DNA from: CAXWPM01 sp965206125
Lineage (GTDB): Bacteria; Acidobacteriota; Terriglobia; 20CM-2-55-15
Direction: 5' to 3'
Assembly (NCBI GenBank): GCA_965206125.1
Contig: CBDBIN010000040.1
Location: 62,001 to 126,000, forward strand
DNA length: 64,000 nucleotides
Shown: piece by piece, positions 14,048-23,149 of the stretch
Layout: each line of letters starts with the position of its first letter
Position numbering within the stretch: position 1 is the first letter of the stretch
Program-made: the position numbers and the translations under genes
The notes under the pieces: generated by a model
The model's input: only the letters and a program-made list of their open reading frames with translations
What the model was told of the DNA's origin: nothing
Database searches by the model: none

Positions 14048-16318
14048 ATGTTCGTTCGTTTCTGGGGCACACGCGGCTCCATTCCGACACCCGGTCCGGG
14101 CACTGCACGATACGGTGGGAACACGTCGTGCGTCGAACTGAGGAGCGATGACGGCAATCTCTTCGTATTCGACTGCGGCACGGGGATACGTGAGCTCGGC
14201 CTCTCGCTGCTGGGCGAGACGGCAACCCCACCGAGGATCCACATCCTCATCGGCCACACCCACTGGGACCATATCCAGGGCTTTCCCTTTTTCACGCCGG
14301 TCTTCCTTCCGGGTACGGAGATCAACATCTATGCGCCGCTCGGATTCCAGCGCAGCCTCGAGGATGCAATGTCCGGGCAGATGCAGTACTCCTACTTCCC
14401 GGTCAAGCTGCAGGACCTGGCGAGCAGAATTCACTATACGGAGCTGGACGAAGGTTTTTTTCGGATCGGCGAGTGCCTAGTCGAGACACAGTACTTGAAT
14501 CATACTGCACCGACCGTCGCCTACAGGATCACCGAGGGCGCAACCAGTGTTGCCTACGTGACGGATCATGAGCCGTTCTGGAAATCTTCTGGACCGGATT
14601 TTCAGCATCCCGGGGATCAACGGCATGTCGAGTTCATCCGCGACCTGGACCTTCTGATTCACGACGCACAGTACTCGGAGGAGGAATACGAAACGAAGGT
14701 TGGCTGGGGGCACAGCCCGATCGGTTACGTGCAGGACGTCGCCCTGGCTGCCGGTGTTCATCGTCTGGCTCTGTTCCACCACGACCCCACACACGACGAC
14801 GAGTGGCTCGACCGCATGCAGAGCGCCTTCCAGGAAAAGGTCCGGGAGCGTGGCTCGACGATGGAAGTCTTCGCCGCCGCCGAAGGGTTGAAGATTGAGG
14901 TTCAGGGCAAGAGCGAGCGTTCGAGGGTTGTGGGAGACTCCGCTTTTCGGCAACGGTCGATCATCGGGCAGCGCGTCCTCCTGGTCAGCCCGAACCAGTC
15001 CGACTTCTCGGTAATGGAGCGTATGCTCGTCGAGGACGGTCTGATTTTGATGCCGATGCAGGACGCCGAACTCGCCCTGAAACGGGCCAAGGACTTCTCG
15101 CCAAGTCTGGCCATCGTAGATGCGGCGCTCGTCGAGAACACTGGTGCCTTCCTGGAAGCACTCCGAGAGAGCGCCGGACGGGCTGGACTTCCCGTAGTTC
15201 TGCTGACGGACAACCCCGATCTCGCCGACGGTTACGACCTCTCCGATAGCGCCACCGACTACCTGGAACGGCCTTTCAGCCCTCCGATGTTACGCTCGCG
15301 TGTTCGCGCCTGGCTGGCGCGAACCGTTACCGCCGACGATTCCCAAGCCCAACCCATCTCGCCCGGGCGTGCAATCGAGCAGGAAAAAGAAGAACCGGAT
15401 CGGGCCAACTACGCCGACACGCTCGCGCAGACAACGCTGTTCCGGGACCTAAGTTCCGAGCAACTCGAAGACCTCGTCGAAAACGCCAGCGAGCAGATCT
15501 TTCCCCAGGGCCATCCGATTCTTCGGGAAGGCGAGCACGGAACCAACGTATTCATCATCATCTCGGGACGGGTCCGAATCATGGAATCCGTGCCCGACGG
15601 TCCGGCGGACATGTTTCTCGGTGAGCTTGGGCCGGGCGAAGTTTTCGGTGAGATCGGTTTCCTGCGCAACACACCGCGTTCGGCGACGGTCGTCACTCTG
15701 GAAAGGACGCGCTGTCTGGTGTTCCCGCAGTCTGATTTTCTCGAAACGCTGGAGTCATCATCGCGGTTGTCGATCGCCATGCTGCGGGTCCTGGCTGGAC
15801 GTCTCGCCGACGCGGACCGGCTCCTGGCCAGGTACGCACCGGATCCGCTGACCGGCCTGCCCGGTCGCAGGGCTTTCCACGACATCTACTACCGCCTTGC
15901 TGCCGGCGCGCGCCGGAGGGGGAACGGAGCGATCCTGCTGCTGATCGACATCGAAAACCTGCGCGCGATCAACAGCGAGTTCGGTTGCTCTGCTGGCGAT
16001 GATGTCCTCAAGGCGATGGCCGAGGCCCTGCTAGAGGCGTCGAGGGCGACCGATCTGATTTCGCGCTATGGTGGCGATGAATTTGCCATCCTGCTCATCG
16101 ATTCCGACGTTAGCGACTGCGAACATATATCCCAGCGGGTGACCGAGAACCTGACGCTGCTCGTACAGCAGCGATCACTGCCCACTTCAGTTCACTTCGA
16201 TGTCGGCATGGCTGTCAGCGATAAAGCTCCCGAGAGCGCGGATGGAATGCTCAGGCAAGCGGACCAAGACATTCAGAAGAAGAAGAAAAGCCGGGATTCG
16301 GAAAAAAGCCTGCACTGA
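14048..16318 (+). CDS. four-domain signalling protein: metallo-beta-lactamase, receiver-like, cNMP-binding and GGDEF
   Basis: A 756-residue protein with an unusual domain order. Residues 1-280 form a metallo-beta-lactamase-fold hydrolase: FWGTRGSIPTPGP, the metal motif HTHWDH near 75, and later HDAQYSEEEY and LFHHDPTHDD. Residues 310-420 are a receiver-like domain with the acceptor Asp in LAIVDAAL, but the usual N-terminal acidic pair is replaced (LLVSPNQSD) and the switch Lys position reads LERPF. Residues 450-575 are a cyclic-nucleotide-binding domain (LGELGPGEVFGEIGFL, PRSATVV). The C-terminal diguanylate cyclase has DPLTGLPGRRAF, an intact YGGDEF and an RxxD inhibitory site (RATD) five residues before it. 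No membrane segment. Probably a cytoplasmic c-di-GMP synthase gated by a nucleotide and coupled to a hydrolase. Confidence 0.9.
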   Translation: MFVRFWGTRGSIPTPGPGTARYGGNTSCVELRSDDGNLFVFDCGTGIRELGLSLLGETATPPRIHILIGHTHWDHIQGFPFFTPVFLPGTEINIYAPLGFQRSLEDAMSGQMQYSYFPVKLQDLASRIHYTELDEGFFRIGECLVETQYLNHTAPTVAYRITEGATSVAYVTDHEPFWKSSGPDFQHPGDQRHVEFIRDLDLLIHDAQYSEEEYETKVGWGHSPIGYVQDVALAAGVHRLALFHHDPTHDDEWLDRMQSAFQEKVRERGSTMEVFAAAEGLKIEVQGKSERSRVVGDSAFRQRSIIGQRVLLVSPNQSDFSVMERMLVEDGLILMPMQDAELALKRAKDFSPSLAIVDAALVENTGAFLEALRESAGRAGLPVVLLTDNPDLADGYDLSDSATDYLERPFSPPMLRSRVRAWLARTVTADDSQAQPISPGRAIEQEKEEPDRANYADTLAQTTLFRDLSSEQLEDLVENASEQIFPQGHPILREGEHGTNVFIIISGRVRIMESVPDGPADMFLGELGPGEVFGEIGFLRNTPRSATVVTLERTRCLVFPQSDFLETLESSSRLSIAMLRVLAGRLADADRLLARYAPDPLTGLPGRRAFHDIYYRLAAGARRRGNGAILLLIDIENLRAINSEFGCSAGDDVLKAMAEALLEASRATDLISRYGGDEFAILLIDSDVSDCEHISQRVTENLTLLVQQRSLPTSVHFDVGMAVSDKAPESADGMLRQADQDIQKKKKSRDSEKSLH

Positions 16319-16359
16319 TCATCGCCGAGCCGAGCAACATGTGGTTGTGGGTCTCTCTG

Positions 16360-17370
16360 TCAGTTTCCCTCCCGGCTCACTTCGAGGACGGCAGCACCAT
16401 CGATCTCGCTTCGCTTGAGAGCCAACAGCGCCCGGTTCGCTTCCTCCAGCCGATAGACCTCCACCCGTGTCTTGATCGGAATTTCGCCGGCGAGCCGAAG
16501 CAATCGGGCAGCGTCATCCCGGGTGGCGTTTGCCACGCTCCGGATTGTCCGTTCGCCGTAGATGCGAGAGTATTCCATCTCGGGAATCGGCGACATGTAG
16601 ATACCCGCAAGAGCCACCGTCCCGCCGCGGTCCAGCACACGGAGAACCTGCGGCACGATCTGGCCGGCAGGAGCGAATACGACGGCCGAGTCCAGGGCGT
16701 CCGGAGGAGTGTCTTCGGCGAGGCCCGTCCACTCCGCGCCGAGTTCGATCGCCATCGCTCGATGCCCGCGACTGCGGGAGAACACGAAGACGCGACAACC
16801 CCAATGGCGTGCCACCTGGATAGCGATGTGGGCGGAAGCTCCGAAACCATAGAGCCCCAGCCGCCCTCCGGGACGGATTGCGCTCATGCGCAACGCCCGA
16901 TAGCCGATCACGCCCGCACACAGCAGGGGCGCCGCCTCGGTCGCGGAGACCTCGTCGGGCAATGCACACACAAAACCCTCTTCGGCGACGACAAATTCCG
17001 CGTATCCGCCATCGACATCGACGCCCGTAAAGCGGGCGTTCGGACACAGGTTCTCCCGGCCCGAACGGCAGAAACCGCACGCACCGCAAGTGGAGTACAA
17101 CCAGGGGACGCCAACGCGAGCACCGCGGTCGAACCGTGACGATCCCGGACCAGGAGTTTCGACCGTGCCGACGATCTGGTGCCCGAGCACTCGCGGAAGC
17201 GCCGAGACCGCCACTTCCCCCTCGACGGTGTGCAAGTCCGTGTGGCACACACCACAGCATTCGACGCGCACGAGGATCTGACCGGAGCCCGGCTTTGGGA
17301 TGTCCACTTGGCGCATTTTGAGGGACGACCTGTCGATTCCGGCGATCCCCTCCAGCATCATCGCGCGCAT
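16360..17370 (-). CDS. zinc-dependent alcohol dehydrogenase family protein
   Basis: A 336-residue medium-chain dehydrogenase. Catalytic zinc site CGVCHTDLHTVEG near residue 39 and GHQIVGTVE near 63. The four-Cys structural zinc site CGACGFCRSGRENLC is near 94-108. The cofactor-binding segment is GGRLGLYGFGASAHIAIQ near 167, which is less regular than the usual GxGxxG. It resembles AdhA-type enzymes acting on primary alcohols or aldehydes. It diverges from the EcsC gene; only 23 bp separate the two start codons. Confidence 0.9.
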   Translation of the reverse strand: MRAMMLEGIAGIDRSSLKMRQVDIPKPGSGQILVRVECCGVCHTDLHTVEGEVAVSALPRVLGHQIVGTVETPGPGSSRFDRGARVGVPWLYSTCGACGFCRSGRENLCPNARFTGVDVDGGYAEFVVAEEGFVCALPDEVSATEAAPLLCAGVIGYRALRMSAIRPGGRLGLYGFGASAHIAIQVARHWGCRVFVFSRSRGHRAMAIELGAEWTGLAEDTPPDALDSAVVFAPAGQIVPQVLRVLDRGGTVALAGIYMSPIPEMEYSRIYGERTIRSVANATRDDAARLLRLAGEIPIKTRVEVYRLEEANRALLALKRSEIDGAAVLEVSREGN

Positions 17371-17378
17371 ACGGGTAG

Positions 17379-17386
17379 TCTATACT
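17379..17386. promoter_or_regulatory. overlapping divergent -10 boxes between the alcohol dehydrogenase and EcsC genes
   Basis: On the plus strand TATACT (17381-17386) ends 7 nt before the ATG at 17394. On the minus strand TATAGA (17384-17379) ends 8 nt before the ATG at 17370. The 23-bp gap leaves no room for ribosome sites, so both transcripts are probably leaderless or nearly so, and the two promoters should compete. Confidence 0.45.
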
Positions 17387-17393
17387 CAATAAA

Positions 17394-18404
17394 ATGGCCC
17401 CGAACTCCATCGCAAGCCCCCTGTCCACGCTTAGCCCGTACGACGCCCGCGTCGTTGGCGAAATCGCTCGCCACATCGCGCTGCCCGACCCGCTCGAGCG
17501 CATCCTCGAAACTGTCGGCAACCCGCTGGCGGCATTCCTGACGGCGGGGCGAAAATCGGAAAACCGGCTGATCGGATGGTCGGCGGGCAAAGTGGAGCGC
17601 TGGACCGAATCCGGTCTCATCGGAACGCTGAAGATTGCACAGCGGTTTTCCGGCGAGCGTCTCGTCAGAAGGGCGCTGGGGAGCCAGGGTTACGAAGTGG
17701 ACGATCTAACCGAGGCCCGCCATCTGCAACTCGAAACGCTCGACAGGGTTGCCGACTCCTTCAAGCTCGGAAGCACGTTGAAACTCGGAGCCGAAGGCGC
17801 CCTGCTGGGTGCCGCCACGACCGCCGCCTACATCGTACCCGGAAGCGCGTTCCTGGCAGGTTCACTCATCTTCGCGGACGTCACCGCTTCCATGACACTC
17901 CTGTCCCATCAGGCCTGCCGCGTCGCGGCAGCATATGGATTTTTGCCGCAGGATCCGGCGATGTTCCCCCACCTGATCGCGGCGATGGCTCCGCGAACCC
18001 GCTCGAGCGACGAAGGGTACGTCGCGGCAAAGACTGCCGCCGTAGCTGCCGTTTGCGAGGCCGGATTCTTTGTGGCCGGAGCCCGCGGTGTAATCGACCG
18101 ACAACTGCTCGAACGAGAAGCCCCGCAACTGGTCCGGCTGATCGCTTTCGTCGCCGAACGCCTCGGCATCGTGATCACGGAGAAAAACCTGGCCATGCTG
18201 GTGCCCCTCGCCGGAGCAGGATTGAATTCAGCGGTCAACGTTTCCTTCGCGCAAGTCGGCCACTCTCTGGCGCAGGATTACTTCCGCCGGCTGATTCTCG
18301 AGCATCAGTACGGCCAAGCTGTGGTTGAAGCGGCATTGAAGGACGAACTGTCTCTCCTCGCGGCCACCGCATCCACACGCCGTCAACAAAGTTTCTCAAG
18401 ATAA
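17394..18404 (+). CDS. EcsC family protein
   Basis: A 336-residue protein with the EcsC-family core: VERWTESGLIGTLKIAQR near 65, a helical TLKLGAEGALLGAATTAAYIVPG near 130, FADVTASMTLLSHQACRVAAAYGF near 160-180 and AVNVSFAQVGHSLAQDYF near the end. EcsC homologues occur next to ABC transporters in Firmicutes but also alone in many phyla, with no defined activity. It stands alone here, followed by the OPT transporter in the same direction. Confidence 0.8.
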   Translation: MAPNSIASPLSTLSPYDARVVGEIARHIALPDPLERILETVGNPLAAFLTAGRKSENRLIGWSAGKVERWTESGLIGTLKIAQRFSGERLVRRALGSQGYEVDDLTEARHLQLETLDRVADSFKLGSTLKLGAEGALLGAATTAAYIVPGSAFLAGSLIFADVTASMTLLSHQACRVAAAYGFLPQDPAMFPHLIAAMAPRTRSSDEGYVAAKTAAVAAVCEAGFFVAGARGVIDRQLLEREAPQLVRLIAFVAERLGIVITEKNLAMLVPLAGAGLNSAVNVSFAQVGHSLAQDYFRRLILEHQYGQAVVEAALKDELSLLAATASTRRQQSFSR

Positions 18405-18464
18405 AACCGCTCGCTTTCGACTATTCTTATTCCCGATCAAATCCCGATGCTGGAGCGAACATCT

Positions 18465-20387
18465 ATGCCCGACGGCAACGAGAGCGCGCAAGAACCCTAC
18501 GTTTCTGCGTCGAAGACGCTCGCCGAAATCACCGTGAAGTCGGTCCTGCTCAGCGTCGTGCTGGCCGTTGTCCTGGGTGCCGCCAACGCGTATCTGGGTC
18601 TGTTCGCCGGGATGACCGTATCGGCGTCCATTCCTGCCGCTGTGATCTCGATGGCGCTGCTGCGTCTGTTCAGCAACTCGAACATCCTCGAAAACAACAT
18701 CGTCCAGACCGCGGCTTCGGCGGGAGAGAGCGTCTCGGCCGGAGTGATATTTACGATTCCGGCGCTGGTAATCCTGGGCACGTGGAGCCAATTCAATTAC
18801 TGGGAGACGACGATGATCGCCGGCTTCGGCGGACTGCTGGGGGTGTTGTTCACCATCCCGCTCCGGCGCGCCCTGATCATCGAAAGACCCCTACAGTTTC
18901 CCGAGGGCGTCGCGACGGCGGAAGTCCTGAAGGTTGGCGAGCGCGGCGGGAGCGGAATCCGTCACATCGTCGCCGCCGGTGCGATCGGCGCCACCTTCAA
19001 GCTTGGGGAAACCGGACTGCGGCTCTGGGGAGGTGCGGCCGAGTACGCGACATACGCGGGTGGCACGATCCTTTACATCGGGAGCAACCTGTCCCCCGCC
19101 CTGATCGCTGTAGGCTACATCGTTGGCCTGAACATCGCCGTCCTGATATTCATCGGCGGCGCCCTGAACTGGTTCGTCGCGATTCCCGTCCTCGCCTCCT
19201 TACAGGGGATTTCAACCGATGTGGAGGCGGCGTCCGCTGCGGGCGCGCTGTGGTCCGCCCAGACGCGCTACATCGGTGTCGGCGCAATGGTCGTTGGGGG
19301 ACTCTGGGCGCTGATCCAATTGCGGTCCAGCGTGGTCCAGGGAATTCGCTCGGGCGCCGAAGCCTACAGGAAGATGCGCGAGGGCGGGATGGCGGCTTCG
19401 ATCCGGACGGAACGAGATACCCCGATGCAGTGGGTCGGACTGGCTATCGTGCTGTCGGTCATCCCGTTGTATCTGATCTTCAACCACATAACCGACCGGC
19501 CGGGCATCTCCGCCATCATGGCCGTAGCGATGCTCATCGCGGGATTTCTGTTCTCCGCCGTCGCCGCATACATGGCCGGTCTGGTCGGATCTTCGAACAA
19601 TCCGATATCGGGCGTAACTATTGCGACGATCCTGAGTGCGGCCCTCATGCTCCTGCTCTTCCTTGGCGCCGATAGCCCGATCGGACCCGCTGCGGCAATT
19701 CTGATCGGCTCGGTGGTCTGTTGCGCCGCAGCAATGGGCGGCGACAACATGCAGGATCTCAAGGCCGGGCATCTGCTGGGCGCGACGCCTTACAAACAAC
19801 AGATCGTCCAGGCCGTTGGCGTGATATCGGCCGCACTTGTGATCGCGCCCACACTGAACCTCCTGATGGAAGCCTACGGTATAGGTGTCCCGACCGAAGC
19901 CCACCCAAACCCGCTGGCCGCTCCCCAGGCCACCCTGATGGCCTCGGTCGCCCGGGGAGTCTTCGAAGGCGGGCTGCCGATGACGATGGTAGGCATCGGG
20001 ATGATCGTCGCGATCGTGGTCATCGGGATCGACCTCTCTCTGGAGAAAACGGGTAGCACGTTCCGCACTCCGGTGCTGGCCCTGGCCGTGGGCATCTATC
20101 TTCCGATCGAGCTGTCGGTCCCGATCCTGATCGGGGGTCTGATCGCGCACGCGGTTCGTCGACGGAGAGAGCACTCCGAGGACAACGGTGTGCTGTTCGC
20201 CGCCGGCCTGATCACCGGTGAGGCGCTGGTCGGTATTGGCATGGCCATACCGATCGTCATCTTTGGAAACGCCGAGGTGCTTGCCTATTGGGGAGTCCAC
20301 GAAGGGAACCTGCCAGGCATCGTCCTTATCGCGATCGTGGGATTCCTTCTCTCCCGGGCCGGGCTTTCACAGAACGTGGAGACATAG
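18465..20387 (+). CDS. OPT family oligopeptide transporter
   Basis: About 640 residues with around 14-16 hydrophobic helices. Family landmarks: LAEITVKSVLLSVVLAVVLGAANAYLGLFAGMTVSASIPAA at the N-terminus, NNIVQTAASAGESVSAGVIFTIPAL near 80, LQFPEGVATAEVL near 145, and GGDNMQDLKAGHLLGATPYKQQ near 425. OPT proteins import peptides or metal chelates using the proton gradient. The ATG at 18465 has GGAG 8 nt upstream; an earlier ATG at 18447 is possible. No operon partner. Confidence 0.93.
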   Translation: MPDGNESAQEPYVSASKTLAEITVKSVLLSVVLAVVLGAANAYLGLFAGMTVSASIPAAVISMALLRLFSNSNILENNIVQTAASAGESVSAGVIFTIPALVILGTWSQFNYWETTMIAGFGGLLGVLFTIPLRRALIIERPLQFPEGVATAEVLKVGERGGSGIRHIVAAGAIGATFKLGETGLRLWGGAAEYATYAGGTILYIGSNLSPALIAVGYIVGLNIAVLIFIGGALNWFVAIPVLASLQGISTDVEAASAAGALWSAQTRYIGVGAMVVGGLWALIQLRSSVVQGIRSGAEAYRKMREGGMAASIRTERDTPMQWVGLAIVLSVIPLYLIFNHITDRPGISAIMAVAMLIAGFLFSAVAAYMAGLVGSSNNPISGVTIATILSAALMLLLFLGADSPIGPAAAILIGSVVCCAAAMGGDNMQDLKAGHLLGATPYKQQIVQAVGVISAALVIAPTLNLLMEAYGIGVPTEAHPNPLAAPQATLMASVARGVFEGGLPMTMVGIGMIVAIVVIGIDLSLEKTGSTFRTPVLALAVGIYLPIELSVPILIGGLIAHAVRRRREHSEDNGVLFAAGLITGEALVGIGMAIPIVIFGNAEVLAYWGVHEGNLPGIVLIAIVGFLLSRAGLSQNVET

Positions 20388-20681
20388 CCTCCGGCGACGA
20401 GAACAGAACCGGGAGCGGTAGCGACCGGGTGACAGATCGCAGATCTTCTATTTAAGAATCCACAGTGGAGGTCGTTCATTCGAAATTCGAATTTCGAGAT
20501 TATTGGGGAGCGGTGTGCTGACGCTGAAGTAAGGAAGAGGTTGCCACGGATTGCACGGCTGGTCTTTCGGACAGCGGACCACTGGCTTATTCCTGTTCGC
20601 GAAATCCGTGGCTCTTTGCTCAGCGGGTCGATGAGAATGCCGGCGCGCCAGTGACAGAACCGGGAGCCGTAGCGATCGGAC
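20388..20681. repeat. 294-bp intergenic region holding two copies of the dispersed repeat and a palindrome
   Basis: Copies of the GGAGCGGTAGCGACCGG repeat lie at 20404-20429 and 20655-20679 in the same direction. A perfect 18-bp palindrome TCGAAATTCGAATTTCGA is at 20480-20497. GCCACGGATTGCACGG near 20550 and ATCCGTGGCTC near 20600 form another inverted pair. There is no coding frame. The region separates convergent genes (OPT transporter and dapD). Confidence 0.55.
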
Positions 20682-21506
20682 TCAGCGTAGGGCGCTTTCC
20701 AACGAAATCGCTGCGTCGGTCTTCTCGTCCCGGTACTTGACGATCGTCGGGGAGTAGAGCGACAGGCCATGCTTGTCTCCGAAGCTCCCCGACAGACGCC
20801 GCGTGCCGGGGACGACGACGGCGCCCGGAGGAATCGCGAGCGGTTGGTCTTCCACGCGCCTGTAAATTTCTTCTCGGACCGTGTCGTAGACCGTCACACC
20901 TCCGGTCAGGAGGACACCCGGAGCCAGCACGGCCCGCTCTCCGACGATCACGCCCTCGTAAACGCCACAGTTCCCACCGATGAAGGCCTCGTCTTCGACG
21001 ATGACGGGCAGGGCGCCTGGCGGCTCGAGCACGCCTCCAATCTGTGCTGCTGCAGACAGATGCACGCGCTTGCCGATCTGCGCGCAGGAGCCGACCAGGG
21101 CGTGCGAGTCGATCATGCTGCCTTCACCGACCCAGGCGCCGACGTTGATGAACATCGGAGGCATGCAGATGACTCTTGGGCCGATGTAAGCGCCGTCCCG
21201 GACGCTGGAACCTCCCGGAACGATGCGGAACCCGTCAAGGCTGGTCCGTAGCGGGAGCGTGTCCTTGTCGCGGAATCGGAGTTGGCCGGAAGGTCCCGTG
21301 TCACGGCTGACGCCCAGCCGGAACGCGAGAAGGATCCCTTCCTTGACCCAGGTGTTGGTCCGCCAGGCGCCGTCTACTTTCTCTGCCGCGCGCCAGCTGC
21401 CGGCGTTCAGCCCTTCGCGAAACCGAGCCAGAGCATCCAGCCCCGTCTTCCGCGCCTCAGCGAGTGGCTGATCCAGCAAGGCAACGATCTCACTCTGGAT
21501 GTCCAT
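20682..21506 (-). CDS. dapD: tetrahydrodipicolinate N-succinyltransferase DapD
   Basis: Transfers succinyl from succinyl-CoA to tetrahydrodipicolinate in the succinylase route to diaminopimelate and lysine. The 274-residue protein has the N-terminal helical domain (REGLNAGSWRAAEKVDGAW, NTWVKEGILLAFRLG) and the left-handed beta-helix repeats (PPMFINVGAWVGEGSMIDSHALVGSCAQIG, VIVEDEAFIGGNCGVYEGVIVG). Last gene of the dapE-dapB-dapA-dapD operon; its start overlaps the end of dapA by 17 bp. Confidence 0.96.
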   Translation of the reverse strand: MDIQSEIVALLDQPLAEARKTGLDALARFREGLNAGSWRAAEKVDGAWRTNTWVKEGILLAFRLGVSRDTGPSGQLRFRDKDTLPLRTSLDGFRIVPGGSSVRDGAYIGPRVICMPPMFINVGAWVGEGSMIDSHALVGSCAQIGKRVHLSAAAQIGGVLEPPGALPVIVEDEAFIGGNCGVYEGVIVGERAVLAPGVLLTGGVTVYDTVREEIYRRVEDQPLAIPPGAVVVPGTRRLSGSFGDKHGLSLYSPTIVKYRDEKTDAAISLESALR

Positions 21507-22410
21507 GCGGAACTTCTTTCTCCTTGAGCAGACCGAGTTCCTCGGCGACCCGGGCCAACATTACTCGAGTCTCGGGCGAGACCGGGACCAGCGGAAGGCG
21601 GACTCGTTCCTCGATCAGTCCCATCATCGCGAGCACGGTCTTGACCGGCACGGGATTCGTCTCGACAAAATTCGCTTCGACGAGAGGTAAGAGCCGAAAG
21701 TGCAACCTGCGCGCCCGCTCGAAATCACTCGCGCCGGCTGCCTGAACCATTTCGAGAACGAGGGCCGGCGCCTGGTTCGAAACGACGGACACGACACCGT
21801 CCGCCCCCAACGCCATCATCGCAAGGGTGATCCAGTCCTCCCCCGACAGCACGACGAATCCTTCCGGTCGCGAATCCAGGAGCGTCATGACCTGACGAAG
21901 GTCTCCGGAAGCCTCCTTGATTGCGACAATACCGGGAACTTCGGCCAGTCGCAGCGTCGTTTCGGCCAGGATGTTACTCCCGGTTCGGGCCGGGACGTTG
22001 TAGATCACTACGGGAAGGCCACCTTCTTCAGCAATTGCCCGGAAGTGCTCGTAGAATCCTCGCTGGGTCGGCCTGTTGTAGTAGGGGCCCACCGAGAGGA
22101 CACCGTCTGCCCCGAGCGCGGCCGCGCGTTTCGTGAGGGCGATCGCCGTTGCCGTAGAATTTGAACCGGCGCCGGCCACGACGGCAATACGGCCGGCAAC
22201 ACGCTCGACCACACCCGCGACGACCCGCTCCCATTCGCGGGTCTCGAGCGTGACGCCTTCGCCTGTCGTTCCGCAGGGCAGGATCATGTCGATGCCCGCC
22301 TCGATCTGAAAATCCACCAGACGGCCGAGCGCTCGTTCGTCGACGGACCCGTCCTGGGCGAACGGTGTGACGAGCGCCGTGCCTGTCCCCCGGTATCGAT
22401 CCTTTCGCAT
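21490..22410 (-). CDS. dapA: 4-hydroxy-tetrahydrodipicolinate synthase DapA
   Basis: Condenses pyruvate with aspartate semialdehyde, the first committed step to diaminopimelate. 306 residues starting MRKDRYRGTGTALVTPF. Family motifs: GTTGEGVTLE near 45, SVGPYYNRPTQRGFYEHF near 107 with the conserved Tyr, VIYNVPARTG near 134, and the Schiff-base Lys in IVAIKEASGD near 162. The ATG at 22410 is the start; the frame is open further upstream only as a shadow of dapB. Confidence 0.97.
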   Translation of the reverse strand: MRKDRYRGTGTALVTPFAQDGSVDERALGRLVDFQIEAGIDMILPCGTTGEGVTLETREWERVVAGVVERVAGRIAVVAGAGSNSTATAIALTKRAAALGADGVLSVGPYYNRPTQRGFYEHFRAIAEEGGLPVVIYNVPARTGSNILAETTLRLAEVPGIVAIKEASGDLRQVMTLLDSRPEGFVVLSGEDWITLAMMALGADGVVSVVSNQAPALVLEMVQAAGASDFERARRLHFRLLPLVEANFVETNPVPVKTVLAMMGLIEERVRLPLVPVSPETRVMLARVAEELGLLKEKEVPHGHPE

Positions 22411-22438
22411 AGATCTTATTCTCTGCCCCAGTGTCCCG

Positions 22439-23149
22439 TCAGAGGTCCACGTCGTCCATCGTGTAGACACCCCGCCGACCCCGTACCCAGCGCGAGGCAA
22501 CCAGGGCTCCCATCGCGAACCCGGTCCGGTTCTTGGACGAATGGTGCAACTCGATGGTATCGGCCTCCGACTCGAAACCGATGGTGTGGCTTCCGGGGAC
22601 ACTGCCCGCACGGACCGAGGCGATCCCGAGCGCCTCTTCGGGAACACCCTCCACCGGAACTCCCACTTCGATCCGCTGTTTGCGGCCGATCCCATCCAGC
22701 AGAATCTCCCCCAGCTTCAATGCCGTGCCACTCGGCCGATCTTCCTTGTCCCGGTTGTGGTGTTCCAGAACGTAGGGGTCATAGTCGGACAGCGGTTCGA
22801 TCAACGCCGCCGCCTTCCGCACGATGCGGTAGAAGACATTCATCCCGATCGAGAAGTTATGCGCATACAGCAGGGCGGACTGGGTGAAGAGGTCTCGGAC
22901 CTCGTCGAGCTGGGAGTACCAGCCGGTCGTGCCCACGACGATATCGATGCCTGCCCCGGCGGCCGATTTCATGTTGCCCAGTGTTGACTCGGCCGTCGAG
23001 AAATCGATACAGACGTCGATGCCACCGCAGAGGGCGGCATCAAACGGATATTCCGAATCGTAAACGGCGCAAACGGTCTCGCCTTCGCCGAGGGCCACCC
23101 GTTCGGTCTCCTTCCCCATCTTGCCGTGACCGATCAGCGCAATCTTCAT
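22439..23149 (-). CDS. dapB: 4-hydroxy-tetrahydrodipicolinate reductase DapB
   Basis: Reduces the DapA product with NAD(P)H. 236 residues, a little shorter than the usual 265-270. Nucleotide site IALIGHGKMGKE at the N-terminus, VVGTTGW near 92, FSIGMNVFYRIV near 120 and the catalytic segment LEHHNRDKEDRPSGTALKL near 150 with the His-His and Lys. Its start overlaps the dapE stop by 4 bp (translational coupling). Confidence 0.96.
   Translation of the reverse strand: MKIALIGHGKMGKETERVALGEGETVCAVYDSEYPFDAALCGGIDVCIDFSTAESTLGNMKSAAGAGIDIVVGTTGWYSQLDEVRDLFTQSALLYAHNFSIGMNVFYRIVRKAAALIEPLSDYDPYVLEHHNRDKEDRPSGTALKLGEILLDGIGRKQRIEVGVPVEGVPEEALGIASVRAGSVPGSHTIGFESEADTIELHHSSKNRTGFAMGALVASRWVRGRRGVYTMDDVDL

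Noticed and set aside
19212..20300. 362-codon minus-strand frame antisense to the OPT transporter
   Set aside because: Arg/Asp/His-rich composition typical of the antisense of a hydrophobic protein gene; no domain or ribosome site.
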